Positions 34,707 to 44,640 of a stretch of 64,000 nucleotides of DNA are shown here, in pieces. The DNA comes from Streptomyces thermolilacinus SPC6 (GTDB lineage: Bacteria > Actinomycetota > Actinomycetes > Streptomycetales > Streptomycetaceae). Position 1 is the stretch's first letter. Each line of letters starts with the position of its first letter. The stretch covers positions 4,913,001 to 4,977,000 of the forward strand of contig NZ_ASHX02000001.1 in NCBI RefSeq assembly GCF_000478605.2, given 5' to 3'. A model generated the notes under the pieces. The model was not told the origin of the DNA. It did no database searches and saw only the letters and a program-made list of their open reading frames with translations. A program made the position numbers and the translations under genes.

Positions 34707-35350
34707 CGAAGGCAGGACCCCTGAAGGGGCGCGCGGCCCGGCTCACCCGGTTCATGCCGTCCGGGCCGAGCACCGCCGCCCGGACCCCCTTCGTCCTGCT
34801 CGTCGTCGTCCTCCTCGGCGGCGGGCTCATCGGGCTCCTGCTCCTCAACACCTCCCTCAGCCAGGGCTCCTTCAAGCTGACCGAGCTGAAGAAGAGGACC
34901 ACCGAACTCACCGACGAGGAGCAGGCCCTCCAGCGGGACATCGACGCCCGTTCCGCGCCGGACGCCCTGGAGCGGCGGGCCCGCGAGCTGGGCATGGTCC
35001 CCGGCACGGGCCCCGCCTTCCTGGAGCCCGACGGCACGGTCAAGGGCGTCCCCAGCCCGGCCCCCGCCGCCCCCGCGCCGACCCCGGCGACCGACGGCGG
35101 CGCCCTCCCCGGTACGGCCCCGTCCCCGGCCGGCGCCCCCGCCGGACCCCCGGGACCCAACGCGCCCACGCCGAACGCGCCCTACGCCCCCACGCCGTAC
35201 GCACCCGGCACCCCGGCACCGTACGGCCCCACCGACCCGGCCACGGTCCCGGGCGCGCAGCCGCAGGCCCCGGTCCCGGGCGCCCGGGACGAGGCGCCCC
35301 CCAGCACCCCCGCGACCCAGGCCCCCGCCCCGACGCCCTCCGGCAGGTGA
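34703..35350 (+). CDS. ftsL: FtsL-like septum protein with long Pro-rich C-terminus
   Basis: 215 residues. Short cytoplasmic N-terminus, one membrane segment at about 29-50, then a coiled coil (LTELKKRTTELTDEEQALQR, about 58-100), the FtsL/DivIC layout. Residues after about 115 are an extracellular Pro/Ala/Thr-rich tail with NAPYAP-TPYAPG-type repeats, nearly half of the protein, which typical FtsL lacks. Recruits FtsI and FtsW to the division site together with FtsB/FtsQ. Assigned mainly by position and topology. Confidence 0.85.
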   Translation: MTKAGPLKGRAARLTRFMPSGPSTAARTPFVLLVVVLLGGGLIGLLLLNTSLSQGSFKLTELKKRTTELTDEEQALQRDIDARSAPDALERRARELGMVPGTGPAFLEPDGTVKGVPSPAPAAPAPTPATDGGALPGTAPSPAGAPAGPPGPNAPTPNAPYAPTPYAPGTPAPYGPTDPATVPGAQPQAPVPGARDEAPPSTPATQAPAPTPSGR

Positions 35351-35353
35351 GCA

Positions 35354-37390
35354 GTGCCCTCCCAGGAACCTCCGCACCGCCGCGTACCCCGGCCCTCCGC
35401 CGCCCGGCGCCCCACCGGACGCACCTCCGGCAGCGCCCGTACGAGCGGCTCCGCACACCCCCGCCCCGCGTCGGGCAAGGCCTCCGTCTCAGGCCGGGGC
35501 CCCGCCGCGCGCCGCCCCCGCCAGGCCCCGCCCAGGCCCCCGGCCCCGCGCCCACTGCGCCTGGGCAGCCCGCGCCCGCGCCTCCGCCTGGTCAGCGTCG
35601 GCCTCACCCTCGTCATGCTGGCGTTCGTCGTGCGCCTCCTCCAGGTCCAGGCCGTGGACGCCGCCGCGTACGCCGCCAAGGCCGAGAAGAACCGCTACCT
35701 CAGCCACAAGCTGGCCGCCGAGCGCGGCGAGATCACCGACCGGTCCGGCATCGCGCTCGCCACCAGCGTGGACGCGTACGACATCACCGCCGACCCGAAG
35801 ATGTTCACCCCGCAGGAGAGCAAGGTCCCCGACGCGCCCGAGCAGGCCGCCGCGCTCCTCGCGCCGATCCTCGGCAAGGACCCCGCCGCCCTCGTACGCA
35901 CCCTCAAGTCCCCGCCCTCGCCCCGGTACGCCGTCCTCGCACGCAAGCAGACCCCGCAGGTCTGGAACCAGATCAAGGACCTCAAGGCGCTGTTCGCCAA
36001 GAAGGCCCGCGAGGACAAGGCCAAGGGCGGACCCGGCGTCAGCGTCCTCGCGGGCGTGCTCAGCGAGAAGAGCACCAAACGCGTCTACCCGAACGGCTCC
36101 CTCGGCGCCGGGATACTGGGCTACGTCAACGCCGAGGGCCACGGCGCCGGCGGCCTCGAGTCGATGCTCGACGAGGAGCTCGCCGGGCGCGACGGCAAGA
36201 TCACGTACGCGCACTCCGGCGGCCGCCGCGTGCCCACCGCCCAGGCCCGCGAGACCCCCGCCGTCCCCGGCTCCGACATCGAGCTGACCATCGACCGGGA
36301 CATCCAGTGGGCCGCCCAGAAGGCCATCAGCGAGCAGGTCGCCGCCTCCCGCGCCGACCGGGGCTACGTCATCGTGCAGAACACCCGCACCGGCGAGGTC
36401 CTCGCCATGGCCAACGCCCCCGGCTTCGACCCCAACGACCTGTCGCAGGCCGACTCCGCCGCCATGGGCAACGCCGCCCTCCAGGACGCCTTCGAACCCG
36501 GCTCCACCGCCAAGGTGATGTCGATGGCCGCCGTACTGGAGGAAGGCGTCGCCACCCCCTCCACCCATGTCGTCGTCCCCAACCGGCTCCACCGCGGCGA
36601 CCGGCTGTTCAAGGACGACATCGACCACCCCACCTGGTACCTGACGCTCAACGGCGTCCTCGCCAAGTCGTCCAACATCGGTACCATCCTCGCCACCGGA
36701 CAGCTCGGCAAGAACCAGGCGGAGGCCAACCGGGTCCTCCACTCCTACCTGCGCAAGTTCGGCATCGGCAGCCCCACCGGGCTCGGCTACCCCGGCGAGA
36801 CCTCCGGCATCCTCGCCCGCCCCGAGGACTGGAACACCTCCCAGCAGTACACGATCCCGTTCGGCCAGGGACTGTCCGTCAACGCCATGCAGGCCGCCTC
36901 CGTCTACTCGACCATCGCCAACGGCGGCGTCCGCATCGAACCCACCCTCGTACGCGGCACCCGCGGCCCCGACGGCCGCTTCACCCCCGCGCCCGAACCC
37001 GACAAGACGCGTGTCGTGAGCGAGAAGACCGCCAAGACCCTCGCCGCCATGCTGGAATCGGTCGTGGACGACCAGGAGGGAACCGGCACCAAGGCCGCCA
37101 TCCCCGGCTACCGCGTCGCCGGCAAGACCGGCACGGCCAACCGCGTGGACCCGCAACTCGGCCGCTACAAGGGCTACACGGCGTCCTTCGCCGGCTTCGC
37201 ACCCGCCGACGACCCCCAGCTCACCGTCTACTGCGCCATCCAGAACCCCACCCAGGGCAGCTACTTCGGCGGCCAGATCTGCGGCCCCGTCCACAAGAAG
37301 GTCATGGAGTTCGCCCTGAAGACCCTGCACATCGCGCCGACCGGAGCACAGCCCCCGCGCATGCCGGTCACCTTCACACCCGGCAGCTGA
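35354..37390 (+). CDS. ftsI: Septal peptidoglycan transpeptidase (class B PBP)
   Basis: 678 residues. Arg/Pro-rich cytoplasmic N-terminus of about 76 residues, one membrane segment at about 78-100, PBP dimerisation domain, then the transpeptidase domain. The penicillin-binding motifs are complete: STAK (Ser about 384), SSN (about 439) and KTGT (about 591). Cross-links septal wall with FtsW. The GTG start is 3 bases after ftsL. Confidence 0.95.
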   Translation: MPSQEPPHRRVPRPSAARRPTGRTSGSARTSGSAHPRPASGKASVSGRGPAARRPRQAPPRPPAPRPLRLGSPRPRLRLVSVGLTLVMLAFVVRLLQVQAVDAAAYAAKAEKNRYLSHKLAAERGEITDRSGIALATSVDAYDITADPKMFTPQESKVPDAPEQAAALLAPILGKDPAALVRTLKSPPSPRYAVLARKQTPQVWNQIKDLKALFAKKAREDKAKGGPGVSVLAGVLSEKSTKRVYPNGSLGAGILGYVNAEGHGAGGLESMLDEELAGRDGKITYAHSGGRRVPTAQARETPAVPGSDIELTIDRDIQWAAQKAISEQVAASRADRGYVIVQNTRTGEVLAMANAPGFDPNDLSQADSAAMGNAALQDAFEPGSTAKVMSMAAVLEEGVATPSTHVVVPNRLHRGDRLFKDDIDHPTWYLTLNGVLAKSSNIGTILATGQLGKNQAEANRVLHSYLRKFGIGSPTGLGYPGETSGILARPEDWNTSQQYTIPFGQGLSVNAMQAASVYSTIANGGVRIEPTLVRGTRGPDGRFTPAPEPDKTRVVSEKTAKTLAAMLESVVDDQEGTGTKAAIPGYRVAGKTGTANRVDPQLGRYKGYTASFAGFAPADDPQLTVYCAIQNPTQGSYFGGQICGPVHKKVMEFALKTLHIAPTGAQPPRMPVTFTPGS

Positions 37391-37406
37391 GCCGAGGGGA
37401 GCCCCA

Positions 37407-39092
37407 GTGACAACGATCACGCCCGATCCCGGGAACCGATCCGGCACCGACCGCGCCGCGGCGGCCTCATTTAGCCCGATCACGGGTGCGCCCGGTACGC
37501 TCACCGCCGTGCCACACCCTGATCAGTCCCCAGCAACCGACCAGGGCGCCCCCGCGAAACAGCCGGGAGCCCCCCGTCCGGTCCAGGTCCGCCCCACGCC
37601 CCTCGGCGAACTGGCAGCCCGCCTGGACGTCCCCGCTCCGCACGAGCCGAACCGGCCGTACGAGGGGCAGGTCACCGGCATCACCCACGACTCCAGAGCC
37701 GTACGCCCCGGAGACGTGTACGCCGCACTGCCGGGCGCCCGGCTGCACGGTGCCGACTTCGCCGCCCAGGCCGCCGACCTCGGAGCCGTCGCGATCCTCA
37801 CCGACCCGTCCGGAGCCGACCGCGCCGCCGCGACGGGCCTGCCCGTCCTCACGGTCGAGGACCCGCGGGGCCGGATGGGCGAACTCGCCGCCGAGATCTA
37901 CGGCCGCCCCGGCACGGACCTCCTCCAGATCGGCATCACCGGAACGTCCGGCAAGACCACCACGGCGTACCTGGTGGAAGGCGGCCTCAAGGCCGCCGGA
38001 CGCGCACCGGGACTGATCGGCACGGTCGAGACGCGCATCGGCGAGGAGCGGATCAAGTCCGAGCGGACCACCCCCGAGGCGACCGACCTCCAGGCCCTGT
38101 TCGCCGTCATGCGCGAACGCGGCGTCGAGGCCGTCGCCATGGAGGTGTCCAGCCACGCCCTCGTGCTCGGCCGGGTGGACGGCTGCGTCTTCGACGTCGC
38201 CGTCTTCAACAACCTCAGCCCGGAGCACATGGAGTTCCACTCCGGCATGGAGGACTACTTCCAGGCCAAGGCGCAGCTGTTCACGCCGCGCCGCTCCCGC
38301 CAGGGCGTCGTCAACTACGACGACCCGTACGGCAGGAGGCTCGTCACCGAGGCCACCGTGCCCGTCGTGACCTTCTCCGCCGACGGCGACCCGGACGCCG
38401 ACTGGCGCGCCGAGGACGTCCGCAGCGGCCCCCTCGGCAGCACGTTCACCATCGTCGGCCCCAAGGACGAGCGGATCAGCGCCAAGTCGCCGCTCGCCGG
38501 TCCTTTCAACGTCGCGAACACCCTCGCCGCCGTCGTCACCCTCGCCGTCGCGGGGATCGACCCGCAGACCGCCGCCGACGGCGTCGCCGCCGTGCCCGGC
38601 GTGCCCGGCCGCCTGGAGCGCGTGGACGCGGGCCAGCCGTACCTCGCCGTGGTGGACTACGCCCACAAGACCGACGCCGTCGAGTCCGTGCTGCGTACGC
38701 TGCGCAAGGTCACCGAGGGACGGCTGCACATCGTCCTCGGCTGCGGCGGCGACCGCGACACCACCAAGCGCGGCCCCATGGGCGCCGCCGCGGCGCGCCT
38801 CGCCGACACGGCCGTGCTGACCTCCGACAACCCCCGCTCCGAGGACCCCCTCGCGATCCTCTCCGCCATGCTCGCGGGCGCCGCCCAGGTCCCCGTTCAC
38901 GAGCGGGGCACCGTGCTCGTCGACGCCGACCGGGCGTCCGCCATCGCCGCGGCCGTCGCCCGTGCGCGGCCGGGCGACACGGTGCTCGTCGCGGGCAAGG
39001 GCCACGAGCAGGGCCAGGACATCGCAGGCGTGGTGCGGCCCTTCGACGACCGCCAGGTCCTGCGGGAAGCCATCCAGAACAGTCAGGGATGA
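37407..39092 (+). CDS. murE: UDP-MurNAc-tripeptide synthetase
   Basis: 561 residues. Adds diaminopimelate to UDP-MurNAc-Ala-Glu with ATP. P-loop GITGTSGKTTTAYL and the diaminopimelate-specifying DNPRSEDP motif are seen; streptomycetes use LL-diaminopimelate. About 70 residues precede the catalytic fold, more than in E. coli MurE, so a GTG at 37510 (VPHPDQS) could be an internal start. The longer start is kept because it follows GAGGGGAGC at the right distance after ftsI. Confidence 0.93.
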   Translation: MTTITPDPGNRSGTDRAAAASFSPITGAPGTLTAVPHPDQSPATDQGAPAKQPGAPRPVQVRPTPLGELAARLDVPAPHEPNRPYEGQVTGITHDSRAVRPGDVYAALPGARLHGADFAAQAADLGAVAILTDPSGADRAAATGLPVLTVEDPRGRMGELAAEIYGRPGTDLLQIGITGTSGKTTTAYLVEGGLKAAGRAPGLIGTVETRIGEERIKSERTTPEATDLQALFAVMRERGVEAVAMEVSSHALVLGRVDGCVFDVAVFNNLSPEHMEFHSGMEDYFQAKAQLFTPRRSRQGVVNYDDPYGRRLVTEATVPVVTFSADGDPDADWRAEDVRSGPLGSTFTIVGPKDERISAKSPLAGPFNVANTLAAVVTLAVAGIDPQTAADGVAAVPGVPGRLERVDAGQPYLAVVDYAHKTDAVESVLRTLRKVTEGRLHIVLGCGGDRDTTKRGPMGAAAARLADTAVLTSDNPRSEDPLAILSAMLAGAAQVPVHERGTVLVDADRASAIAAAVARARPGDTVLVAGKGHEQGQDIAGVVRPFDDRQVLREAIQNSQG

Positions 39093-39096
39093 AGAA

Positions 39097-40527
39097 GTGA
39101 TCGCCCTCTCCCTCACCGAGATCGCCGAAATCGTCGGCGGGCAGACGTACGACATACCGGACCCGGCGGTACAGGTCACCGGCTCCGTGGTCTACGACTC
39201 CCGCCAGGTCGAGCCCGGCAGTCTCTTCGCCGCGTTCGCCGGTGAGAACGTCGATGGGCACGACTACGCCGAAGGCGCCGTCGCGGCCGGAGCGGTGGCC
39301 GTGCTGGCCACCCGGCCCGTCGGCGTCCCCGCCGTCGTCGTACCCGACGTGACCGCCGCGCTGGGCGCGCTCGCCCGGACCGTCGTCGAACGGCTCGGGA
39401 CCACCGTCGTCGCCCTCACGGGCTCGGCCGGGAAGACCAGCACCAAGGACCTGATCGCGCAGCTCCTCCAGCGCCAGGGCCCCACGGTCTGGCCGGCCGG
39501 GAACCTCAACAACGAGATCGGCCTCCCGGTGACCGCGCTGCGCGCCACCGAGGAGACCCGCCACCTCGTCCTGGAGATGGGCGCGCGCGGCGTCGGCCAC
39601 ATCCGTTACCTCACCGAGCTGACCCCGCCCCGCGTCGGCGTCGTCCTCAACGTGGGCTCCGCCCACATCGGCGAGTTCGGCGGCCGGGAGCGGATCGCCC
39701 AGGCGAAGGGCGAACTGGTCGAGGCGCTCCCGACGGCGGAGCAGGGCGGCGTGGCCGTCCTCAACGCCGACGACCCGCTCGTGAAGGCCATGGCGTCCCG
39801 CACCAAGGCGCGCGTGGTCTTCTTCGGCGAGTCCGAGGAAGCGTCCGTACGCGCCGAAAATGTCCGACTCACGTCGAGTGGACAGCCCTCATTCCGCCTT
39901 CACACACCCACCGGGTGCAGCGATGTGACCATGCGCCTGTACGGTGAGCACCACGTGTCGAACGCGCTCGCCGCGGCCGCCGTCGCCCATGAGCTGGGCA
40001 TGCCCGTGCACGAGATCGCCGCCGCGCTCTCCGAGGCGGGCTCCCTCTCCCGCTGGCGCATGGAGGTCACCGAGCGTCCGGACGGTGTGACGATCGTCAA
40101 CGACGCCTACAACGCGAACCCCGAGTCCATGCGGGCCGCCCTGCGCGCGCTCGCCGCCATGGGCGAGACCGCACGGGCCAAGGGGGGGCGCACGTGGGCG
40201 GTGCTCGGCCTGATGGCCGAGCTCGGCGACGAGGCGCTCGCCGAGCACGACGCGGTCGGACGGCTCGCCGTCCGGCTCAATGTCGGCAAGCTCGTCGCAG
40301 TCGGGGGCAGGGAAGCGTCCTGGCTGCAACTGGGCGCATATAACGAGGGTTCGTGGGGTGAGGAGTCGGTGCACGTGTCCGACGCGCAGGCGGCGATCGA
40401 CCTGTTGCGCAGTGAACTGCGTCCGGGTGACGTCGTGCTGGTGAAGGCTTCCAGGTCGGTCGGGCTCGAGCGGGTCGCCCAGGCACTGCTCGAGACCTCC
40501 ACCGAGGGCGAGGTCGCCGGCCGATGA
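39097..40527 (+). CDS. murF: UDP-MurNAc-tripeptide-D-Ala-D-Ala ligase
   Basis: 476 residues. Adds D-Ala-D-Ala to complete the UDP-MurNAc-pentapeptide. ATP motif ALTGSAGKTSTKDL, NLNNEIGLPVT, EMGARGVGHI and the NDAYNANPESM motif are typical. GTG start 4 bases after murE; the frame extends upstream inside murE, but the family similarity starts here. mraY overlaps its end by 4 bases. Confidence 0.95.
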   Translation: MIALSLTEIAEIVGGQTYDIPDPAVQVTGSVVYDSRQVEPGSLFAAFAGENVDGHDYAEGAVAAGAVAVLATRPVGVPAVVVPDVTAALGALARTVVERLGTTVVALTGSAGKTSTKDLIAQLLQRQGPTVWPAGNLNNEIGLPVTALRATEETRHLVLEMGARGVGHIRYLTELTPPRVGVVLNVGSAHIGEFGGRERIAQAKGELVEALPTAEQGGVAVLNADDPLVKAMASRTKARVVFFGESEEASVRAENVRLTSSGQPSFRLHTPTGCSDVTMRLYGEHHVSNALAAAAVAHELGMPVHEIAAALSEAGSLSRWRMEVTERPDGVTIVNDAYNANPESMRAALRALAAMGETARAKGGRTWAVLGLMAELGDEALAEHDAVGRLAVRLNVGKLVAVGGREASWLQLGAYNEGSWGEESVHVSDAQAAIDLLRSELRPGDVVLVKASRSVGLERVAQALLETSTEGEVAGR

Positions 40528-41594
40528 GGCAGATCCTCTTCGCGGGGGCCATCGGGCTCTTCCTGACCCTGATCGGTACGCCGCTGCTGATCAAGCTCCT
40601 GGCCCGCAAGGGATACGGGCAGTTCATCCGGGACGACGGCCCGCGCACGCACGGCAGCAAGAAGGGCACGCCCACCATGGGCGGCATCTCCTTCATCCTG
40701 GCCACGCTCATCGCGTACGCCCTGGCCAAGGTCATCACCGGCGAGGACCCGACGTACTCGGGCATCCTCGTGCTGTTCCTGATGGCCGGCATGGGTCTCG
40801 TCGGCTTCCTCGACGACTACATCAAGATCGTCAAGCAGCGGTCGCTCGGTCTGCGCGCCAAGGCCAAGATGGCCGGTCAGCTGATCGTCGGCATCGCCTT
40901 CGCCGTGCTCGCACTCCAGTTCTCCGACAAGCGCGGACTGGCCCCGGCGTCCACCAAGCTGTCGTTCATCACCGACTTCGGCTGGACCATCGGCCCGGTG
41001 CTGTTCGTCGTCTGGGCGCTGTTCATGATCCTGGCGATGTCGAACGGCGTGAACCTGACGGACGGTCTGGACGGCCTGGCCACCGGCGCCTCGGTGATGG
41101 TCTTCGGCGCGTACACCTTCATCGGGCTCTGGCAGTTCCAGGAGTCCTGCGCCAATGCCGAGACGCTCACCAACCCGAACGCCTGCTTCGAGGTGCGCGA
41201 CCCGCTCGACCTGGCCGTCGTCGCCTCCGCGCTGATGGGTGCCTGCTTCGGCTTCCTCTGGTGGAACACCTCGCCCGCGAAGATCTTCATGGGCGACACC
41301 GGTTCGCTCGCCCTGGGCGGCGCCCTCGCCGGCCTCGCCATCTGCTCCCGTACGGAGCTGCTGCTGGCGATCCTCGGCGGCCTCTTCGTCCTGATCACCC
41401 TCTCGGTGGTCATCCAGGTCGGCTCCTTCCGGATGACCGGCAAGCGCGTCTTCCGCATGGCGCCGCTCCAGCACCACTTCGAACTCAAGGGCTGGTCCGA
41501 AGTCCTCGTCGTGGTCCGCTTCTGGATCATCCAGGGCATGTGCGTCATCGTGGGTCTGGGCCTCTTCTACGCGGGATGGGCAGCCGACAAGTGA
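40524..41594 (+). CDS. mraY: Phospho-N-acetylmuramoyl-pentapeptide transferase
   Basis: 356 residues, about ten membrane segments. Transfers phospho-MurNAc-pentapeptide to undecaprenyl phosphate to make lipid I. Signature loops are intact: KKGTPTMGGI, FLDDYIK, NLTDGLDGLATG and the histidine loop MAPLQHHFELKGWSE. Target of tunicamycin-like and other nucleoside antibiotics. Confidence 0.97.
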   Translation: MRQILFAGAIGLFLTLIGTPLLIKLLARKGYGQFIRDDGPRTHGSKKGTPTMGGISFILATLIAYALAKVITGEDPTYSGILVLFLMAGMGLVGFLDDYIKIVKQRSLGLRAKAKMAGQLIVGIAFAVLALQFSDKRGLAPASTKLSFITDFGWTIGPVLFVVWALFMILAMSNGVNLTDGLDGLATGASVMVFGAYTFIGLWQFQESCANAETLTNPNACFEVRDPLDLAVVASALMGACFGFLWWNTSPAKIFMGDTGSLALGGALAGLAICSRTELLLAILGGLFVLITLSVVIQVGSFRMTGKRVFRMAPLQHHFELKGWSEVLVVVRFWIIQGMCVIVGLGLFYAGWAADK

Positions 41595-43024
41595 GCAGCA
41601 GCGCAGCGGAATGGCAGGGCAAGCGGGTCACCGTCGCCGGGCTCGGCGTGAGCGGCGTCCCCGCCGCGCGCGTCCTGCACGGCCTGGGCGCGCGCGTCAC
41701 CGTCGTCAACGACGGCGACGACGAGCGCGCCCGCGCCCAGGCGGCCGAACTCCAGGCCGAGGGCGTCACCGTCCGGCTCGGGGACGGCGACACGCTCCCC
41801 GAGGGCACCGAGCTGATCGTGACCGCCCCCGGCTGGCGCCCCGACAAGCCGCTGTTCGCCGCCGCCGAGGCGGCCGGCGTCCCCGTCTGGGGCGACGTCG
41901 AACTGGCCTGGCAGCTGCGCGGCATCGACGGCCGCGCGCCCGCCCCCTGGCTCGCCGTCACCGGCACCAACGGCAAGACGACGACGGTCCGCATGCTCGC
42001 CTCCATCCTGGAGGCGGCCGGCCTGCGGACCGCCGCCGTCGGCAACATCGGCGTCTCCCTCCTCGACGCCGTCCTCGGCGACGAGGAGTACGACGTCCTC
42101 GCCGTCGAGCTGTCCAGCTACCAGCTGCACTGGGCGCCCAGCCTGCGCGCCCACTCGGCCGCCGTGCTGAACCTGGCCCCGGACCATCTCGACTGGCACG
42201 GCTCCATGGAGGCGTACGCCGCCGACAAGGGCCGGATCTACGAGGGCAACACCGTCGCCTGCGTGTACAACGCCGCCGACAAGGCCACCGAGGACCTGGT
42301 CCGCGAGGCCGACGTCGAGGAGGGATGCCGCGCGATCGGCTTCACCCTCGGCACGCCGGGACCGTCCCAGCTGGGCGTCGTGGACGACATCCTGGTGGAC
42401 CGCGCGTTCGTCCCCGACCGCCAGAAGCAGGCGCAGGAGCTGGCGCAGGTCTCCGACGTGAACCCGCCCGCCCCGCACAACATCGCCAACGCGCTCGCCG
42501 CGGCCGCGCTCGCCCGCGCCTTCGGCGTGGAGCCGGCGGCCGTCCGCGAGGGCCTGCGGAACTTCCGGCCGGACGCCCACCGCATCGCCTTCGTCGCGGA
42601 GGTGGACGGGGTCGCGTACATCGACGACTCCAAGGCCACCAACACCCACGCGACGGAGGCGTCGCTCGCCGCGTACGACCCGATCGTCTGGATCGCCGGG
42701 GGCCTCGCCAAGGGAGCCACCTTCGACGAGCTGGTCGCCCGGTCCGCCGAGCGGCTGCGCGGTGTCGTCCTGATCGGCGCGGACCGCGCGCTGATCCGCG
42801 AAGCCCTCACGCGACACGCCCCGCAGGTGCCGGTGGTCGACCTCGACCGGACCGACACTGGGGCGATGGCGGCGGCGGTCCGGGAGGCGGCGCGGCTCGC
42901 CCGGCCGGGGGACACGGTGCTCCTCGCCCCGGCCTGCGCCTCGATGGACATGTTCGTCAACTACAACAAGCGGGGTGAGGCGTTCGAGGACGCCGTCCGC
43001 GCACTCGCCGCCGGGGACGCCTGA
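41591..43024 (+). CDS. murD: UDP-MurNAc-L-alanine-D-glutamate ligase
   Basis: 477 residues. Adds D-Glu to UDP-MurNAc-L-Ala. UDP-binding RVTVAGLGVSGVPAA, P-loop AVTGTNGKTTTVRML, VELSSYQL, and DDSKATNTHA near the end of the central domain. The GTG at 41591 overlaps the mraY stop by 4 bases (GTGA); an ATG at 41576 in the same frame is the alternative. Confidence 0.95.
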   Translation: MSSSAAEWQGKRVTVAGLGVSGVPAARVLHGLGARVTVVNDGDDERARAQAAELQAEGVTVRLGDGDTLPEGTELIVTAPGWRPDKPLFAAAEAAGVPVWGDVELAWQLRGIDGRAPAPWLAVTGTNGKTTTVRMLASILEAAGLRTAAVGNIGVSLLDAVLGDEEYDVLAVELSSYQLHWAPSLRAHSAAVLNLAPDHLDWHGSMEAYAADKGRIYEGNTVACVYNAADKATEDLVREADVEEGCRAIGFTLGTPGPSQLGVVDDILVDRAFVPDRQKQAQELAQVSDVNPPAPHNIANALAAAALARAFGVEPAAVREGLRNFRPDAHRIAFVAEVDGVAYIDDSKATNTHATEASLAAYDPIVWIAGGLAKGATFDELVARSAERLRGVVLIGADRALIREALTRHAPQVPVVDLDRTDTGAMAAAVREAARLARPGDTVLLAPACASMDMFVNYNKRGEAFEDAVRALAAGDA

Positions 43025-43074
43025 CCACCCGTCAGGTCCGGCGGCGCCGGACACGACTGGAGGGGACAGCGACC

Positions 43075-44634
43075 ATGCCGGCCGACGACACCGCAGCCCC
43101 GGAGCCCGTACGCGCACGGGCCCGGGCCGCCGCCGACCCGCTCGCCGCGCGGCTCGCGGCCGCGGCCCGGCGCCTCGCGGACCTGACCCGGGGCGCCCTG
43201 CCGCGCCCGCGGGCCACCGCCCTGGCGGGAGCGCCCGCGGCATGGGGCCCGGCCGCGGGACCGCGCCCCGCACCCGGCCTCGCCCTGCGCACCCGTACGA
43301 CCGGCCCCCGCAAGGCCGCCGCAGCGCCGCGCGGCGGCACGGCCCGCGCGAGGACGCTCCGCAAGCCCCGGCCGCCGCGCGGCGGTGGTGTGCGCGGGCT
43401 GTACGAGCGGGCGCGCCGCGCCTGGGACCGTCCCCTGACGGCGTACTACGTGATCCTCGGCGCCAGCATGCTCATCACCGTGCTCGGCCTCGTCATGGTC
43501 TACTCGGCGTCGATCATCAAGGCGCTGGAACTGTCGCTCCCGGCCACCTACTTCTTCCGCAAGCAGTTCCTCGCCGCCGTCATCGGCGCCGCACTGCTGC
43601 TGCTCGCCTCCCGCATGCCCGTCAGACTGCACCGCGCCCTGGCGTACCCGCTGCTGGTGGTCACGGTCTTCCTGATGGTCCTGGTGCAGGTGCCGGGGAT
43701 AGGGCACGCGGTCAACGGCAACCAGAACTGGCTGTACCTCGGCGGCCCCTTCCAGCTCCAGCCCAGCGAGTTCGGCAAGCTGGCGCTGATCCTGTGGGGC
43801 GCCGACCTGCTCGCCCGCAAACAGGACAAGCGGCTGCTGACGCAGTGGAAGCACCTGCTGGTGCCGCTCGTACCCGGAGCGTTCCTGCTGCTCGGGCTGA
43901 TCATGCTGGGCGGCGACATGGGCACGGCGATCATCCTGACGGCCATCCTGTTCGGCCTGCTGTGGCTGACCGGCGCGCCCACGCGGCTGTTCGCCGGTGT
44001 CCTGGGCATCGCCGCGGTCATCGGCGTGGTGCTGATCCGGAGCAGCGCCAACCGCATGGCGCGGGTCGAGTGCCTGGGTGCCACGGACCCCGGCCCGGGG
44101 GACGCCTGCTGGCAGGCCGTACACGGCATCTATGCTCTGGCGTCCGGCGGATGGTTCGGTTCGGGGCTGGGGGCGAGTGTGGAAAAATGGGGTCAACTCC
44201 CCGAACCGCACACCGACTTCATCTTCGCCATCACCGGGGAGGAACTGGGTCTGGCGGGGACGCTGTCGGTGCTGGCCCTCTTCGCGGCTCTAGGCTATGC
44301 GGGTATTCGCGTGGCCGGACGCACGGAGGACCCCTTCGTGAGGTACGCCGCGGGAGGTGTGACCACCTGGATCACGGCCCAGGCCGTGGTCAACATCGGT
44401 GCGGTGCTCGGTCTGCTGCCGATCGCTGGTGTCCCCCTCCCGCTGTTTTCCTACGGGGGCTCCGCCCTGCTGCCGACCATGTTCGCCGTCGGGTTGCTGA
44501 TCGCCTTCGCGCGTGACGAGCCCGCCGCGAAAGCGGCCCTGGCCGGCCGGGAGCCCCGTTTCGGCGGCCGGACCGGGGTGAGTTGGATGTCGATGCGACG
44601 GCGCGTCAAGAAGCGCCCGTCCGGAGAGCGGTGA
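43075..44634 (+). CDS. ftsW: Septal SEDS glycosyltransferase
   Basis: 519 residues, about ten membrane segments beginning near residue 124. Polymerises glycan from lipid II at the septum together with FtsI. Typical SEDS motifs are NGNQNWLYLGGPFQLQPSEF, GGDMGTA and PEPHTDFIFAITGEELG. The first 120 residues are an unusually long Ala/Arg/Pro-rich cytoplasmic tail. ATG with AGGGGACAG upstream. Confidence 0.95.
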   Translation: MPADDTAAPEPVRARARAAADPLAARLAAAARRLADLTRGALPRPRATALAGAPAAWGPAAGPRPAPGLALRTRTTGPRKAAAAPRGGTARARTLRKPRPPRGGGVRGLYERARRAWDRPLTAYYVILGASMLITVLGLVMVYSASIIKALELSLPATYFFRKQFLAAVIGAALLLLASRMPVRLHRALAYPLLVVTVFLMVLVQVPGIGHAVNGNQNWLYLGGPFQLQPSEFGKLALILWGADLLARKQDKRLLTQWKHLLVPLVPGAFLLLGLIMLGGDMGTAIILTAILFGLLWLTGAPTRLFAGVLGIAAVIGVVLIRSSANRMARVECLGATDPGPGDACWQAVHGIYALASGGWFGSGLGASVEKWGQLPEPHTDFIFAITGEELGLAGTLSVLALFAALGYAGIRVAGRTEDPFVRYAAGGVTTWITAQAVVNIGAVLGLLPIAGVPLPLFSYGGSALLPTMFAVGLLIAFARDEPAAKAALAGREPRFGGRTGVSWMSMRRRVKKRPSGER

Positions 44635-44640
44635 ATTTCG

